A stretch of DNA of 64,000 nt from Mucidula mucida. Its lineage: Eukaryota > Basidiomycota > Agaricomycetes > Agaricales > Physalacriaceae. The stretch covers positions 1 to 64,000 of the forward strand of contig JADNYV010000196.1 in the NCBI GenBank assembly GCA_015501055.1, in the 5' to 3' direction. The stretch's first letter is position 1. Each line of letters starts with the position of its first letter. The translations under genes were made by a program, and so were the position numbers. The notes beneath the pieces are model-generated. The model saw only the letters and a list, made by a program, of their open reading frames with translations, had not been told where the DNA came from and searched no databases. Positions 32,808 through 43,138 of this stretch are shown one piece after another.

Positions 32808-33250
32808 ATGTGCTGCCTTCGCCAGTAAGTGTTGTCCCATTGTCCTCAAAACTAACCCCTCATGTTCTTGCAAGAGTTCGCAACGTCCACACCCAATGTG
32901 GCCACGGCGTCACCCTGGTATGTGGTCCCCTTCAACCTCTTGTTCTGATACTGACACCATTTTCACCACTAGCCAGCTGAAATGGTATAACATTGCATGC
33001 TCGCATACTTCCGGCGCTGACACCTCTGGTATTTAGATCTACTGCGAGAACTTCAAGTGTCGATGGAGTTCCTTTCACCCTGCGACGTGCAGGCCTCCCA
33101 ACTGCTCAGGACTTGCCGCCAAAAGTAGGTCTTCGATCTAGCTATTCACTAACATATCTTCTGTACTCTAGCAAGACGTTCCCTCAACAGTACAGTGTGT
33201 CACGTCTTTTTCTTTTTAGGGGTTCATCTCAGCATCAGTAGATCCGCACA
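32808..33250 (+). CDS. small cysteine-rich protein gene (tentative, 3' end unresolved)
   Basis: Exons inferred from GT/AG signals: 32808-32824, 32875-32917, 32973-32984, 33037-33124, then from 33172. The product begins MCCLRQVRNVHTQCGHGVTL, continues PAEMIYCENFKCRWSSFHP and then CRPPNCSGLAAK. The pattern C-x2-H-G, C-x4-C, HP-x2-C-x4-C resembles small zinc-ribbon-like proteins common in agaricomycetes that continue with an FPQQY motif. That motif (KTFPQQY) is present from 33,173 but in another frame, so either the splice site differs or the gene is broken. No function is known. Confidence 0.4.
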
Positions 33251-33567
33251 TCAATGTGTTATGTCCCGCTTGTTTGCTCAGCAGCAACAGCAGCAGTAGA
33301 GACAAACATGAGCACACATTTCACAAGCGTCTTCGCTACCGTACCTCACACTGTGTATAATTCGTTTTCAGAGATTAGACTTTGATAACAATGCTTCTGG
33401 TCTTGTCCATAGACCATTCCCTACCCAGCTTGACGCAATCCTGTGTTTATTGGTCGAGTTATTCTGCACGAACCATGACAATGATACTGAGACAAACGAG
33501 AGTGCAATCTTAATCAAAAACGATGTCGCAAATATGCACCAACGTTCCAGCAAGAAGTACGAGTGGT

Positions 33568-34766
33568 CTAAAGTAACTCGACGACACCTTGCTTGACAAA
33601 CTCATTGATACCCTTTCCAACATCTTCAGACATACTCCCCTCGACTATATCTGAGAAATACACCGTCACCTTGCGCAACACTGCTACAGCATTGTTTCCC
33701 ATCCTTTGGCCTGAATCGTATCCACAAAGGCCTCTGTGAAGTCAACGCCATTCATTCCCCGAATTTTGAGCGTGTTCAGGTGAGTCAACAACCAATGCTC
33801 GTCAACAAGGAGGATTGACACAGTGCACCCACATTGAAGCAGGTAGTTGTGCGGATTTCTAAAGAACAAAGGCTTGGCGTGCTACAAAGGAGAGCGATGA
33901 GCACATTCACATCATGCTGCTCTACAAATAGAGAAAGTTCTTCCAAGAGTGCCCGTGGCTTATCGAATTGGCTTGGGAAAGGACTCTTCTTCAACATGGC
34001 GCTCCCAAGGTGCGGGTAGATGCATCTTTGCAAGGAATAGGTCTCTGTTCCTGCTTCCAATTCTACCAGCACAAGGTGGCGGAGAGTCCTATTTGTACGT
34101 AGAATCTGCAAAGGTAATGATGTGTTGGGTCCTGGACAAGGTTCTTTTGGCTCTACTTGGCGAATTGGAGATTGCTGTTGTCGGCTAAAACAAATGAATA
34201 CCATTTAGCAGCTTACAAGGGAAACAAGCTTGGAAGACTGGGTCAAATTCCGTTGCGTATCACGTAGTGCACTGTGCTTTTTCAAGCAATACTCTGAAAG
34301 CTACTATTAAGGAAAGGATCCGGCCCCAGCAGCAGACTGTCTAGCTTGAGCTGTACCTCCTTATTGACCACAAGGAGTTCTGATAGAATTATCTTGATGT
34401 CTAACGTGGTTTTCATAAACGCCCGTCCGTCTACCCGTCTCTTTAAGGCCGTTACAAACTCCTGTGTGATAATGACTCTAGTGTGCCGGAGCGTTGTCAC
34501 AGTAAGCATCTTAAGTCAAAGCACCAATTGCAAATCAGACATCATCCAAAGACGGTGGTGCACATGGGCCCAATGTTGAAGGACTCATCGAATATCAGCT
34601 TCAACTTTATGAGGTTGGGTGTCATTTTGAGAAAAGCAATGATACTGTCTGTGTTGTCGTTGTCAACTACATGCACCGCCAGCTTACGCAGGCTATTGCT
34701 TGTTGTGGTGGGAAGAGGATCGGGAAATCACTCAGCGCTGGAAGTCGGGTGATAGTAAAGCATGTG
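33568..34766 (-). pseudogene. F-box/LRR-type gene, 3' part, beyond the gypsy insertion
   Basis: Minus-strand segments show leucine-rich repeat character: NSLRKLAVHVVDNDNTDSI, TPNLIKLKLIFDESFN, FVEQHDVNVLIALLCSTPSL and LTHLNTLKIRGMNGVDF, ending KQGVVELL at 33568. Frames change several times and TGA stops occur near 34,720 and 34,550. The first codons after the insertion point (MLYYHPTSSAE) continue in frame from the 43,139 side (ELPSLH) when one copy of ATGTG is removed. In fungi such F-box proteins act as SCF ubiquitin-ligase adaptors. Confidence 0.65.
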
Positions 34767-35298
34767 TGTTATGAATCGCCATATTTTCACATATTCACAT
34801 CTTATCATATCTTATTGGGGGGCTTGTCTTATCAACCAACGGACTGTTTCATCATCTGTTTTGTCACCGATCATACTTCTTTTCATTACCGAAGCCATAC
34901 TCATGTCGGACACACACCCAACACATGGATGACATCATACATGCCAATACCTCATGGACTTCCTATTGTATACACACCACCGACACTCGTAGCATACATG
35001 GTTGTTTCAGTATTATTACTTACATGCAGTCACCACTTGTATTTAATGGTTTCACGGACTAGTAGCATACAACACTGGGTCAAGGGCGTGGAGTTATCCC
35101 TAGCGGAAACATGTATGGACAAGGAGTCCCAAACACAGACTTACTAGTATATAAGCAGTAGTGTAGTATCGTTGTACTTTAGTTCCGATCTCGTTTATAC
35201 ATCTGGCCTAGCCTAGTTCTACGAACACAAACACTTTCTTCCCTTGAGTCTCTCTGTGGTACCTGGTTTAGTCTCGTGGCTATAGTCAGTTGCTAACA
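34767..35298 (+). repeat. gypsy 5' LTR (532 bp)
   Basis: TG...CA boundaries. A TATA box (TATATAA, 35148-35154) is followed about 32 bases later by TAGTTCCGATCT (35180-35191), the likely transcript start. The 3' part (CTTCCCTTGAGTCTCTCTGTGG) differs from the other two LTRs in the window, marking a separate LTR subfamily. Confidence 0.9.
35148..35154 (+). promoter_or_regulatory. TATA box of the gypsy LTR promoter
   Basis: TATATAA inside the 5' LTR. The same element is found in the solo LTR (about 38,531) and the 3' LTR (about 42,897). The spacing to the self-primer sequence at 35,180 is about 32 bases, as expected for a start site. Confidence 0.6.
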
Positions 35299-35300
35299 GA

Positions 35301-35312
35301 AGATCAGAACTA
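35301..35312 (+). other. gypsy primer binding site, self-priming type
   Basis: Two bases after the 5' LTR, AGATCAGAACTA is the reverse complement of TAGTTCTGATCT. The LT R at 35180-35191 reads TAGTTCCGATCT, an 11 of 12 match located where transcription should begin. Tf1/sushi-group chromoviruses prime reverse transcription with the first bases of their own transcript. No tRNA-type TGG site is present at this position. Confidence 0.55.
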
Positions 35313-35896
35313 CTTTCTACCACCTACCACACATCCCTGATCGTCGATCAGCACTTCGCTGTTTAATCATCGCACATTCCCCCATTCCCTCTCCTGTTTA
35401 CAGATCAACGGATTTCTAATTCCAGTGCACGTCCGCATACATGTGTATTGGTCCCAGTAGCGCCGGCTAACAGTTAGAGATAACTGCCTTGGGTGCTGGA
35501 AGTAGCCGCTCTCACGAGAACAAACTTTTGGCAGTTGCACTTCAGTGGGCGCTGTTTACGGGTCAACCCCCGTTCCCAGGAAAACTTCGGCTTACCTCAC
35601 ACCAGAGGGACGTCGGCTGGGCAATTGCAAACTTGTGACGAGCTCTTGGGCTCCGTAGATACATAGTCAGTAGTCGGTAAAATAGCGTAGACAGTTATGA
35701 TACCTACCTACTTTACTTACCTTACGATACACACCAACATTCCCCACCCTACCAAGTCCTGGATTCTATTTCAGATCTAGGCAATTCCCCCTTATTCATC
35801 CAAACCTCTATTCCCGCACCCGTTTCATCCAAATCCGCATCACCCATATCCCCACTTTTACCCTTTCACTCTCCGATCTCATCACCCCAATTCACC

Positions 35897-36738
35897 ATGT
35901 CCAACAAAGCACCCGAGCCCGTTCATCACACCGATCATGTCTGTCACACCGATGTCGAACCCAAAGGTTGATCCCTTGTCAACAAGCCTTATGACTATAA
36001 CGGGGACAAGGCCAAGTACAAGAGCTGGTGGTGATCCATGTTTACATACATCCGTGACAAGAAGAACAACCTCACATCTGACTCCGAAAGGATTGATGTT
36101 GTTCTCTCCTACATCCAAGGAGATCACGTAGATGCATGGGTCCAGAACTACTCGGACCAGAACTTTGACGAGGAAGAAGAGGAATGGACAGTCTCTTGAA
36201 CGGAGTTCAAGGAACATTTGAAGGAGCGATTTGTGGATTCCAACCTCGCGCAAGACGCGCAAGACCAGATCGAGTGGTTGTGCCAGGGGCAAGACACTGC
36301 TCAGGGATTTCTTCCAGAAGTTTGAGGTTCTGCTCACCCAGGCGGAATACTCGAAGGATGACACATATGTTGTACGACTTCTCAAGACCAATGTCAACAA
36401 GAAGATTATCGACCAGATCTATGGCAGCCGAGATGGGTTGCCGGTGAAATACAAGGATTGGAAGGCACAGATTATTCAGATCAATCAGTTGTGGAGAAGG
36501 CGGATGGCGAGCAAGAGGCCCGGCATGCAGTCCCGGCCCCAAGCTCCGCAGGCGGCTACATTGAGAGCCAATCCTACAAACCCAACCCCGACACCAATCA
36601 CACGACGAGATGCCACCGGCGTTACCTATGGAGGAGCCGGCAGGCCGATGGACATTGACAACACACGTCGACGGGGACTTTGCTTCAGCTGTGGCGAACA
36701 CGGCCATGTCAGCAGGTTCTGTCCCAAGAAGGGTTGAC
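35897..36738 (+). pseudogene. gypsy gag (broken)
   Basis: From MSNKAPEPVHHTDHV. Recognisable capsid pieces (KPYDYNGDKAKYKSWW, YIRDKKNNLTSDSERID, EFKEHLKERFVDSNLAQ, RLLKTNVNKKIIDQIY) are separated by at least two stops (TGA after KSWW and after WTVS) and a frameshift. The zinc knuckle CFSCGEHGHVSRFC (C-X2-C-X4-H-X4-C) near 36,681-36,722 closes the protein. Confidence 0.8.
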
Positions 36739-36865
36739 CTCAGACGATTCGGGGTCTATGGACCGAAATGAATGACGAGGAGAAGAAGAAGTTGGCTGAA
36801 GAGTTGGGTTTTGCGAAGCTCCCGCAGTAGACGCAGTCCTGCCGGAGCAGTCATCAAGGAAAGGG

Positions 36866-38150
36866 TTGTCAGATGCAGAATCTATTTACAGTACAGGTAC
36901 TGAAACATCTAAAATATCATCGACAACTTTACCAACAAAACCTGTGAAAGAAAGATTTGAGCCAAATACAGCCAAGTGGATTGCACAATGGCTAAGAGAG
37001 GACGAAGTGTCGAGAGCAGTGGGAATTTTGAGAGCATGGATGCCGGAGCGGAGAGAGAGAGAAGCGACGGAGGAGAAGGTGATGGCGATCAGAGCGTTGA
37101 CAAAGGAAGCTGCGGTGGAAGTTGTGACGGAGTTGAAAAAGTTGAGGAAGTACATTTGGGGAACAAAGGGGCAGGACATGAAACTCCGAGTAACCATAGA
37201 GAGCGTACACACAGGCTCTGAATGGGAAACGAGTGCCCTTCTTGACAGTGGAGCAACGGGTTCTTGTGTCAACAAAGATTTTGTCGAGAAGAACAGACTC
37301 CCGATCAAGGAGTTACCGGTCAAGCTTCCTGTCTACAATGCGGATAGAACCCTAAACGAGGGAGGAGTAATCGAAGGCTTTGTGGAGGTCCGGATGAAGA
37401 TTGGAGATCACACCGAAAAGATTGAGTTGGCCGTCACCAATCTCGGCAAAACAAGTATCTTTTTGGGGCTAGATTGGCTACGATATCACAACCCCACAAT
37501 CAACTGGATGGAATCCACGTTGACTTTTGATCAATGCCCAGACCGCTGCGGCTATCTACCCAAGTATGACTTGCCAGAAGATGAAGGAGAAGATGTAGAA
37601 GAGAAGCTGGAGGAGGGAGAGCGGTTGTTTTGGATGGACTGGGACAACTATCGCAAAAGCGGAGAAAAGCTGAGATCACAACAGCCTTCATCCGCTGCTG
37701 CACCTTACATTGAGGAATTCTCCGATGTATTTAGCAAGGCGGACTTTGACAAGCTACCAGAGCGAAGACCCTGGGATCACGCGATAGAACTCACGCCTGG
37801 TTCCAAACCGGTTGACTGCAAGGTCTATCCCCTTAGTCCATCCAAGCAGAAGGCATTAGACGAGTTCTTGGAGGAAAACATACGCACGGGATGCATACAG
37901 CCATCAATTTCACCTATGGCATCACCCTTCTTCTTTGTCAAGAAGAAGGATGGAAGCCTTCGGCCAGTACAGGATTATCGGAAGTTGAACGACATGACAA
38001 TCAAGAACCGATACCCCTTACCGTTGATTCAGGAGCTTATCGACAAGTTGAAGGGAGCAAAGGTTTTCACAAAGATGGATGTCCAATGGGGTTACAATAA
38101 CATCCGGATCAAAGAAGGTGATGAGTGGAAAGCGGTGTTTAGAACAAACC
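36866..38150 (+). pseudogene. gypsy pol: protease and N-terminal half of reverse transcriptase
   Basis: The aspartic protease motif [10 protein letters not shown] is followed by the linker and the start of the reverse transcriptase ([71 protein letters not shown]). The frame stops at the solo-LTR insertion after VFRTN; it resumes at 38,680. Confidence 0.85.
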
Positions 38151-38679
38151 TGTTATGAATCGCCATATTTTCACATTTTCACATCTTATCATATCTTATC
38201 GGGAGCCTTGTCTTATCAACCAACGGATCGTTTCATCATCTGTTTCGTCACCGATCATACCCCTTTTCATTACCGAAGCCGTACTCATGTCGGACACACG
38301 CCCAACACATGGATGACATCATACATGCCGATACCTCATGGACTCCCTATTGTATACACACCACCAACACTCGTAGCACACATGGTCGTTTCAGTATTAT
38401 TACTTACATGCAGTCACCACTCGTATTTAATGGTTTCACGGACTAGTAGCATACAACACTGGGTCAAGGGCGTGGAGCATCCCTAGTGGAAACGCGTATG
38501 GACAAGGAGCTTCAAACACAGACTTACTAGTATATAAGCAGTAGTGTAGTATCATTGTACTTTAGTTCCGATCTCGTTTATACACCTGGCCTAGCCTAGT
38601 CTTACGAACGCGAACGTTTTCTCTTTCAGTTCTTGCTGTGGTACCTGGTTGAGTCTCGTGGCTTAGTCAGTCGCTAACA
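38151..38679 (+). repeat. solo LTR nested in the gypsy reverse transcriptase
   Basis: 529 bp, TGTTATGAATCG ... CGCTAACA, flanked by AAACC at 38146-38150 and 38680-38684. It belongs to the same LTR family but to the subfamily with CTTACGAACGCGAACG. Removing it and one AAACC restores the reverse transcriptase frame. Confidence 0.9.
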
Positions 38680-39960
38680 AAACCGAGGCCTGTTCGAGCC
38701 CTCAGTCATGTTCTTCGGACTTACAAACTCGCCGGCGACGTTCCAATCGTTCATGAATCACATTCTGAAGGAGCTGATTAATGAAGGACATGTTATAGTT
38801 TACTTGGATGACATACTTATCTTTACGAACACGTTGGAAGAACATAGGCATATTGTACAACGAGTATTAGAAATATTACGAGTAAATAAGTTGTATTTAA
38901 AACCCGAGAAATGTAGTTTTGAGGCACATACTGTAGACTACTTAGGAGTTATTGTTGGAGGAGGAGAAGTGAAGATGGATCCGGCAAAAGTGGCCGTAGT
39001 GAAGGAATGGAAGGAGCCAACGAAGAAGAAGGAAGTACAGTTATTTCTGGGTTTCTGCAACTTCTACCGACATTTCATCCGGGGATTTGTGGGAGTAGCA
39101 AAGCCATTGACCTCGCTGACTGGGAAGGGCAAATGGGTTTGGGGTATGGAGCAACACAAGGCGTTTGAGGAGTTGAAACGGAGGATGATGGAAGAACCCG
39201 TTCTGATCGTACCACGCGACGACGGCAAATTTTGAGTCGAGGCGGACTCCTCGAACTATGCGAACGGGGCGGTTCTTTCCCAGTTTGTTGACGGAAAATG
39301 GAGACCAGTAGCTTTCCGATCTCGCGCGCTGAACAAAGTGGAGCGCAATTATGAGATCTACGACAAAGAGATGATGGCTATTATGGACTTGATTGACGAC
39401 TGGCGGCAATATCTCCTAGTCGCTAAGGAGACAGTGGAGGTTTTCACCGATCATCAAAATCTTCAGTACTTCAGGAAACCGCAGAAGTTGAATCGGAGGC
39501 AGGCGCAATGGGTTACGGAGTTGGCGGAATATGACATACAGATGATTCATAAATCAGGCAGGACAATGAGAAAAGCTGATGCCTTGTCAAGGATGACAGG
39601 CCTTGAGAAGGGGGAAAAAGATAATGAAAACATTGTTTTGCTCAAGCCGGAGTTTTTTATATCACAAATTCAATTTTCTTTACATACAGTAGCTACACCG
39701 GAGGACGAATTACTTAACAAAATCAAACAAAGGAAAGGAAACAAAGACAGATACGTACAAAAAGCATTAGAAAACAAAGAAAAAGGATGGGAAGAGAAGG
39801 AAAATGGACTTATTATGTGGAAAGATTGTATTTATATACCAAAGGACAAGGAATTGCGGGGAAAAGTTATTGGAATACATCATGATGCACAGCTTGCAGG
39901 GCATCCAGGACGGTACAAGACTCTCGAGTTAATCACACGCACCTATTGGTGGCCCAATCA
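38680..39960 (+). pseudogene. gypsy pol: rest of reverse transcriptase, RNase H, integrase zinc domain start
   Basis: Reverse transcriptase motifs FFGLTNSPATF and the catalytic VYLDDILIF are present. A TGA at 39233-39235 interrupts the start of RNase H (EADSSNYANGAVLSQ follows in the same frame). RNase H continues with FTDHQNLQYF and ADALSRM. The integrase zinc-binding region (HHDAQLAGHPGRYKTLELI) precedes a one-base frameshift around 39,965. Confidence 0.85.
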
Positions 39961-39974
39961 GCCGAGACGTCCGC

Positions 39975-40851
39975 AAATACGTGGAAGGGTGTCAAAAATG
40001 CCAGGTTACAAAGTCACATTGCACGAAGCCGGCTGCACCTCTTCACCCTATTAATGTGCCAAGCGAGCCATGGGAGGTAGTAGGGACGGACATGATCGGA
40101 GAACTGCCGGAATCGGGAGGATACAACGCGATCAGCACGTTTGTGGACCACTTCATAAAGCGATTACGCATCATACCGACACACACCACTCTGACGTCAG
40201 AAGGCATGGCCCGCATCTACCGAGATCGCATTTTCCCCATACATGGGATGCCACGCCAGATGATACATGATCGCGGTCCACAATACCACTCGCGTTTTAT
40301 GAAGGAGTTGTACCGGTTGTTGGGCATATAAGGAAACTTTACAACGGCGTATCATCCACAGGCAAATACGCAGACGGAATGGCTGAACCAAGAGATAGAA
40401 CATTTCTTACGGTTATTTGTCAACTACCATCAGAACGACTGGCACAAATGGCTACCCTCTGCCGAATTTGTTTACAATGATCGGGTACACTCGGCAACTA
40501 AAGTCACTCCGTTCTTTGCAGACATGGGCAGACACCCCTACAAAGGCACCGCCCCAAAAACGGCATCGAGAAATGAGACTGCGCAGGAGTTTGCCGACGG
40601 CATGAGGAAAACATGGGACGAAGTGGGGTCGGCATTGAAGATGGCCAAAGAGGATATGAAACAGTTTTATGACAGGAAACGGACAGAGGCAGTGGAGTAC
40701 AAGGAAGGCAACAAAGTATGGCTGGAAGGGACGAATCTCAGCACGGATCGACCAATGAAGAAGCTCGATGACAAACGCTTCGGGCCGTTCAAAGTGATCA
40801 AGAAAGTCGGGACGAGCTCTTACAAGCTCCAGATTCCTCACACGTGGAAAA
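39975..40851 (+). pseudogene. gypsy pol: integrase core
   Basis: The frame with EGCQKCQVTK completes the HHCC motif. Catalytic residues are D in VVGTDMIGEL, D in MIHDRGPQYHSRF and E in NTQTEWLNQEIEHF. A TAA at 40329-40331 interrupts it. The segment ends at TSSYKLQIPHTW, where the hAT element is inserted. Confidence 0.85.
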
Positions 40852-42059
40852 TAGAGTCGGACGCGAGTATAGAATAAAAAAAGTACTCACGAATAAACTC
40901 ATACTCATCATGCAAGCCAAGAGTATACTCGCACGTGAGTAGAGTAGAGTCTAGAGTCTATGGTGAGTCTAGAGTTTCAGTTTGGGGCCACGAATACTCG
41001 ATAGACTCATACTCATAAATATTCGTGAATACTCATGAGTATTCTTATATTCGTGAGTATTCGTGAGTATTCAGCTCCTAATATATATTTTTTGAACAAA
41101 ATGAACCCCGTGAGCATTGAACCCACGGAGCTCAGCCATTTCTGTGCATCAGCACAACAACGAGTATAACCACTGCGCCAAAAGGGCATATTCATTATAC
41201 CCAAACGACGACACAATCTCGCTGCGGACTCAATTCGAGAGACCACGATACTTGGACAGTGGCTTGCCATTGAGGATCTTGTCCCCGAGCAGAAGATTGC
41301 GAAGTTCTTGCACAATCGGAAGTTACGGAAGAAGGATTTGAATGAGGACCTCTCGACCGACTGGACGGATTCGGATGCAGACGCAGACGGAGGTGACGAT
41401 TCCTCGGAGGATGCTGCACCGATGGATGTTTCCGATTCAGAGGTGGAGGTTGTCGAGGAGGTTGTCGAGGAGGATGAGGTTGTCGAGGAGGACGAGGTGG
41501 TTGACGAGGATGAGGTGGTTGACGAGGATGGGGATGATGTTGAGGAGAACTTGTGGACCAAGAGGAAGGGGAAGGGCAAGGCTGTTGCACAGTCGGAGGA
41601 GATGGACTTTTCTGATTTCCGCGATGGTATGGATCCTGTCTCAGAGTTTGACACGGGTCATGATGGTGATGTTGAGATTGACGATGATGACGATGATCTC
41701 TATGAAACGATTGAGCAGGTAGTTTTGGTTCGACGGCGCAAGCCTGCTTCTTCACCTCAGGATACTACTGATATGGATGCTACTGATATGGATATAACTT
41801 GATACACTTACGACCTACTTACTTTAATCTTCACTGTCTTTATGTTTGAATTTGCTTGCTGATACGTGAGTATACTCGAGTATACTCGGATCGTACTCGA
41901 GTACTCGAATACTCGAGACTCATGAAGTACTCTCGAGTAGAGTAGATATTCGAGTAGAGTCTCGAGTGAAGACTCGAGTCTTGAGTATTGGGTTTGAGGT
42001 AAGAGTTACTCATACGATGAGTCCGAATATACTCGAGTATGGACTCGTGTCCATCTCTA
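40852..42059 (+). mobile_element. internally deleted hAT-type element nested in gypsy integrase
   Basis: 1,208 bp flanked by the 8-bp duplication GTGGAAAA (40844-40851 and 42060-42067), the hAT signature. Ends: TAGAGTCGGACGCGAGT on the left and, reverse complemented, TAGAGATGGACACGAGT on the right. Both subterminal zones (about 40,860-41,080 and 41,860-42,050) are packed with GAGTATACTCG and TACTCGAGTA palindromes. The interior keeps only the 3' end of a hAT transposase. Confidence 0.9.
41225..41802 (+). pseudogene. 3' end of a hAT transposase with acidic tail
   Basis: The frame reads LAADSIRETTILGQW, the residue pattern at the end of the hAT dimerisation domain, then DLVPEQKIAKFLHNRKLRKK. 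From Met 41308 a strongly acidic tail follows with a repeated EVVEEDEVV/EVVDEDEVVD unit (41,450-41,530) and a run of Asp near 41,690. No catalytic residues remain, so the element depends on transposase supplied in trans. Confidence 0.6.
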
Positions 42060-42507
42060 GTGGAAAAGCATCCATCCCGTGTTCAATGAGGCCCTGTTGA
42101 CGCCTTACCACGAGCCCCAATTTCCGACACAACCCCGAGACATGCGTCCACCACCTGTGCTGGAAGGAGCCGAACCGGAATGGGAGGTTGAGAAAGTGGT
42201 TAATTCCCGAAAGTACCGCGGGGGTTTTCAATACAAGGTTCACTGGAAGGGTTACGGCACACACAAGCAGACATGGGAACCGGCATGCAATCTCAAGAAT
42301 ACCGACAAAGCTATCCATGATTTCCATCAACAGTACCCGAACAAGTCAAAGCCACCTGCGCTTGCTCGAATTGAAGTTCCTATGTCACAGTTTCCATTCC
42401 ATTTATTTCAACCCATGCCACCACCCGATACCGAACCCCTCAACATTACACTACCCTCTGCAGCCCTTACGGAGCAACTCTGGTGCAGAATGGAACTTGC
42501 GCCTTAA
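42060..42507 (+). pseudogene. gypsy integrase C-terminus with chromodomain
   Basis: After the hAT insertion the frame continues SIHPVFNEALLTPYHEPQFP and then a chromodomain, EWEVEKVVNSRKYRGG and YKVHWKGYGTHKQTWEPA. In chromoviruses this domain reads histone marks and targets integration to heterochromatin. The ORF ends at 42507, 11 bases before the LTR, with a purine tract between (AAGAAGGGGGTGA). Confidence 0.85.
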
Positions 42508-42518
42508 GAAGGGGGTGA

Positions 42519-43138
42519 TGTTATGAATTGCCATATTTTCACATTTTCACATCTTATTATATCTTATCGGGGGCCTTGTCTTATCAACCAACGGACTGTT
42601 TCATCATCTGTTTTGTCATCAATCATACTCCTTCTATTACCAAAGCCGTACTCATGTTGGACACATGCCCAACACATGGATAACATCATACATGCCGATA
42701 CCTCATAGACTTCCTATTGTATACACACCACCGACACTCGTAGCACACATGGACGTTTCAGTATTATTACTTACATGCAGTTACCACTCGTATTTAATGG
42801 TTTCACGGACTAGTAGCATACCACACTGGGTCAAGGGCGTGGAGCATCCCTAGTGGAAACGCGTATGAACAAGGAGTCTCAAACACAGACTTACTAGTAT
42901 ATAAGCAGTAGTGTAGTATCATTGTACTTTAGTTCCGATCTCGTTTATACACCTGGCCTAGCCTAGTCTTACGAACGCGAACGTTTTATCTTTCAGTTCT
43001 TGCTGTGGTACCTGGTTGAGTCTCGTGGCTTAGTCAGTCGCTAACACCTAGCCTAGTTCTACGAACACGAACACTTTCTTCCCTTGAGTCTCTCTGTGGT
43101 ACCTGGTTTAGTCTCGTGGCTATAGTCAGTTGCTAACA
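42519..43138 (+). repeat. gypsy 3' LTR, composite
   Basis: 42519-43046 is a complete TG...CA LTR of the second subfamily (like the solo LTR). It is followed without a gap by 92 bp (43047-43138) that match the last 92 bp of the 5' LTR subfamily and end at the element's target duplication. The arrangement implies recombination or conversion between LTR subfamilies. Confidence 0.8.

Larger units (their letters stand above)
34767..43138 (+). mobile_element. degenerate Ty3/gypsy chromovirus retrotransposon in an F-box gene
   Basis: Flanked by the 5-bp duplication ATGTG (34762-34766 and 43139-43143). LTRs start TGTTATGAAT and end GCTAACA. Order: gag with zinc knuckle, protease, reverse transcriptase, RNase H, integrase, C-terminal chromodomain, which is the chromovirus layout. 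It is full of damage: stops in gag, a TGA in RNase H, a frameshift and a TAA in integrase, plus two secondary insertions (solo LTR 38151-38679, hAT element 40852-42059). It is an old, inactive copy. Confidence 0.95.

Noticed and set aside
41300..41760. Arg/Pro-rich and His/Pro-rich ORFs on both strands
   Set aside because: Shadows of the Glu/Asp-rich repeat of the hAT remnant in other frames.
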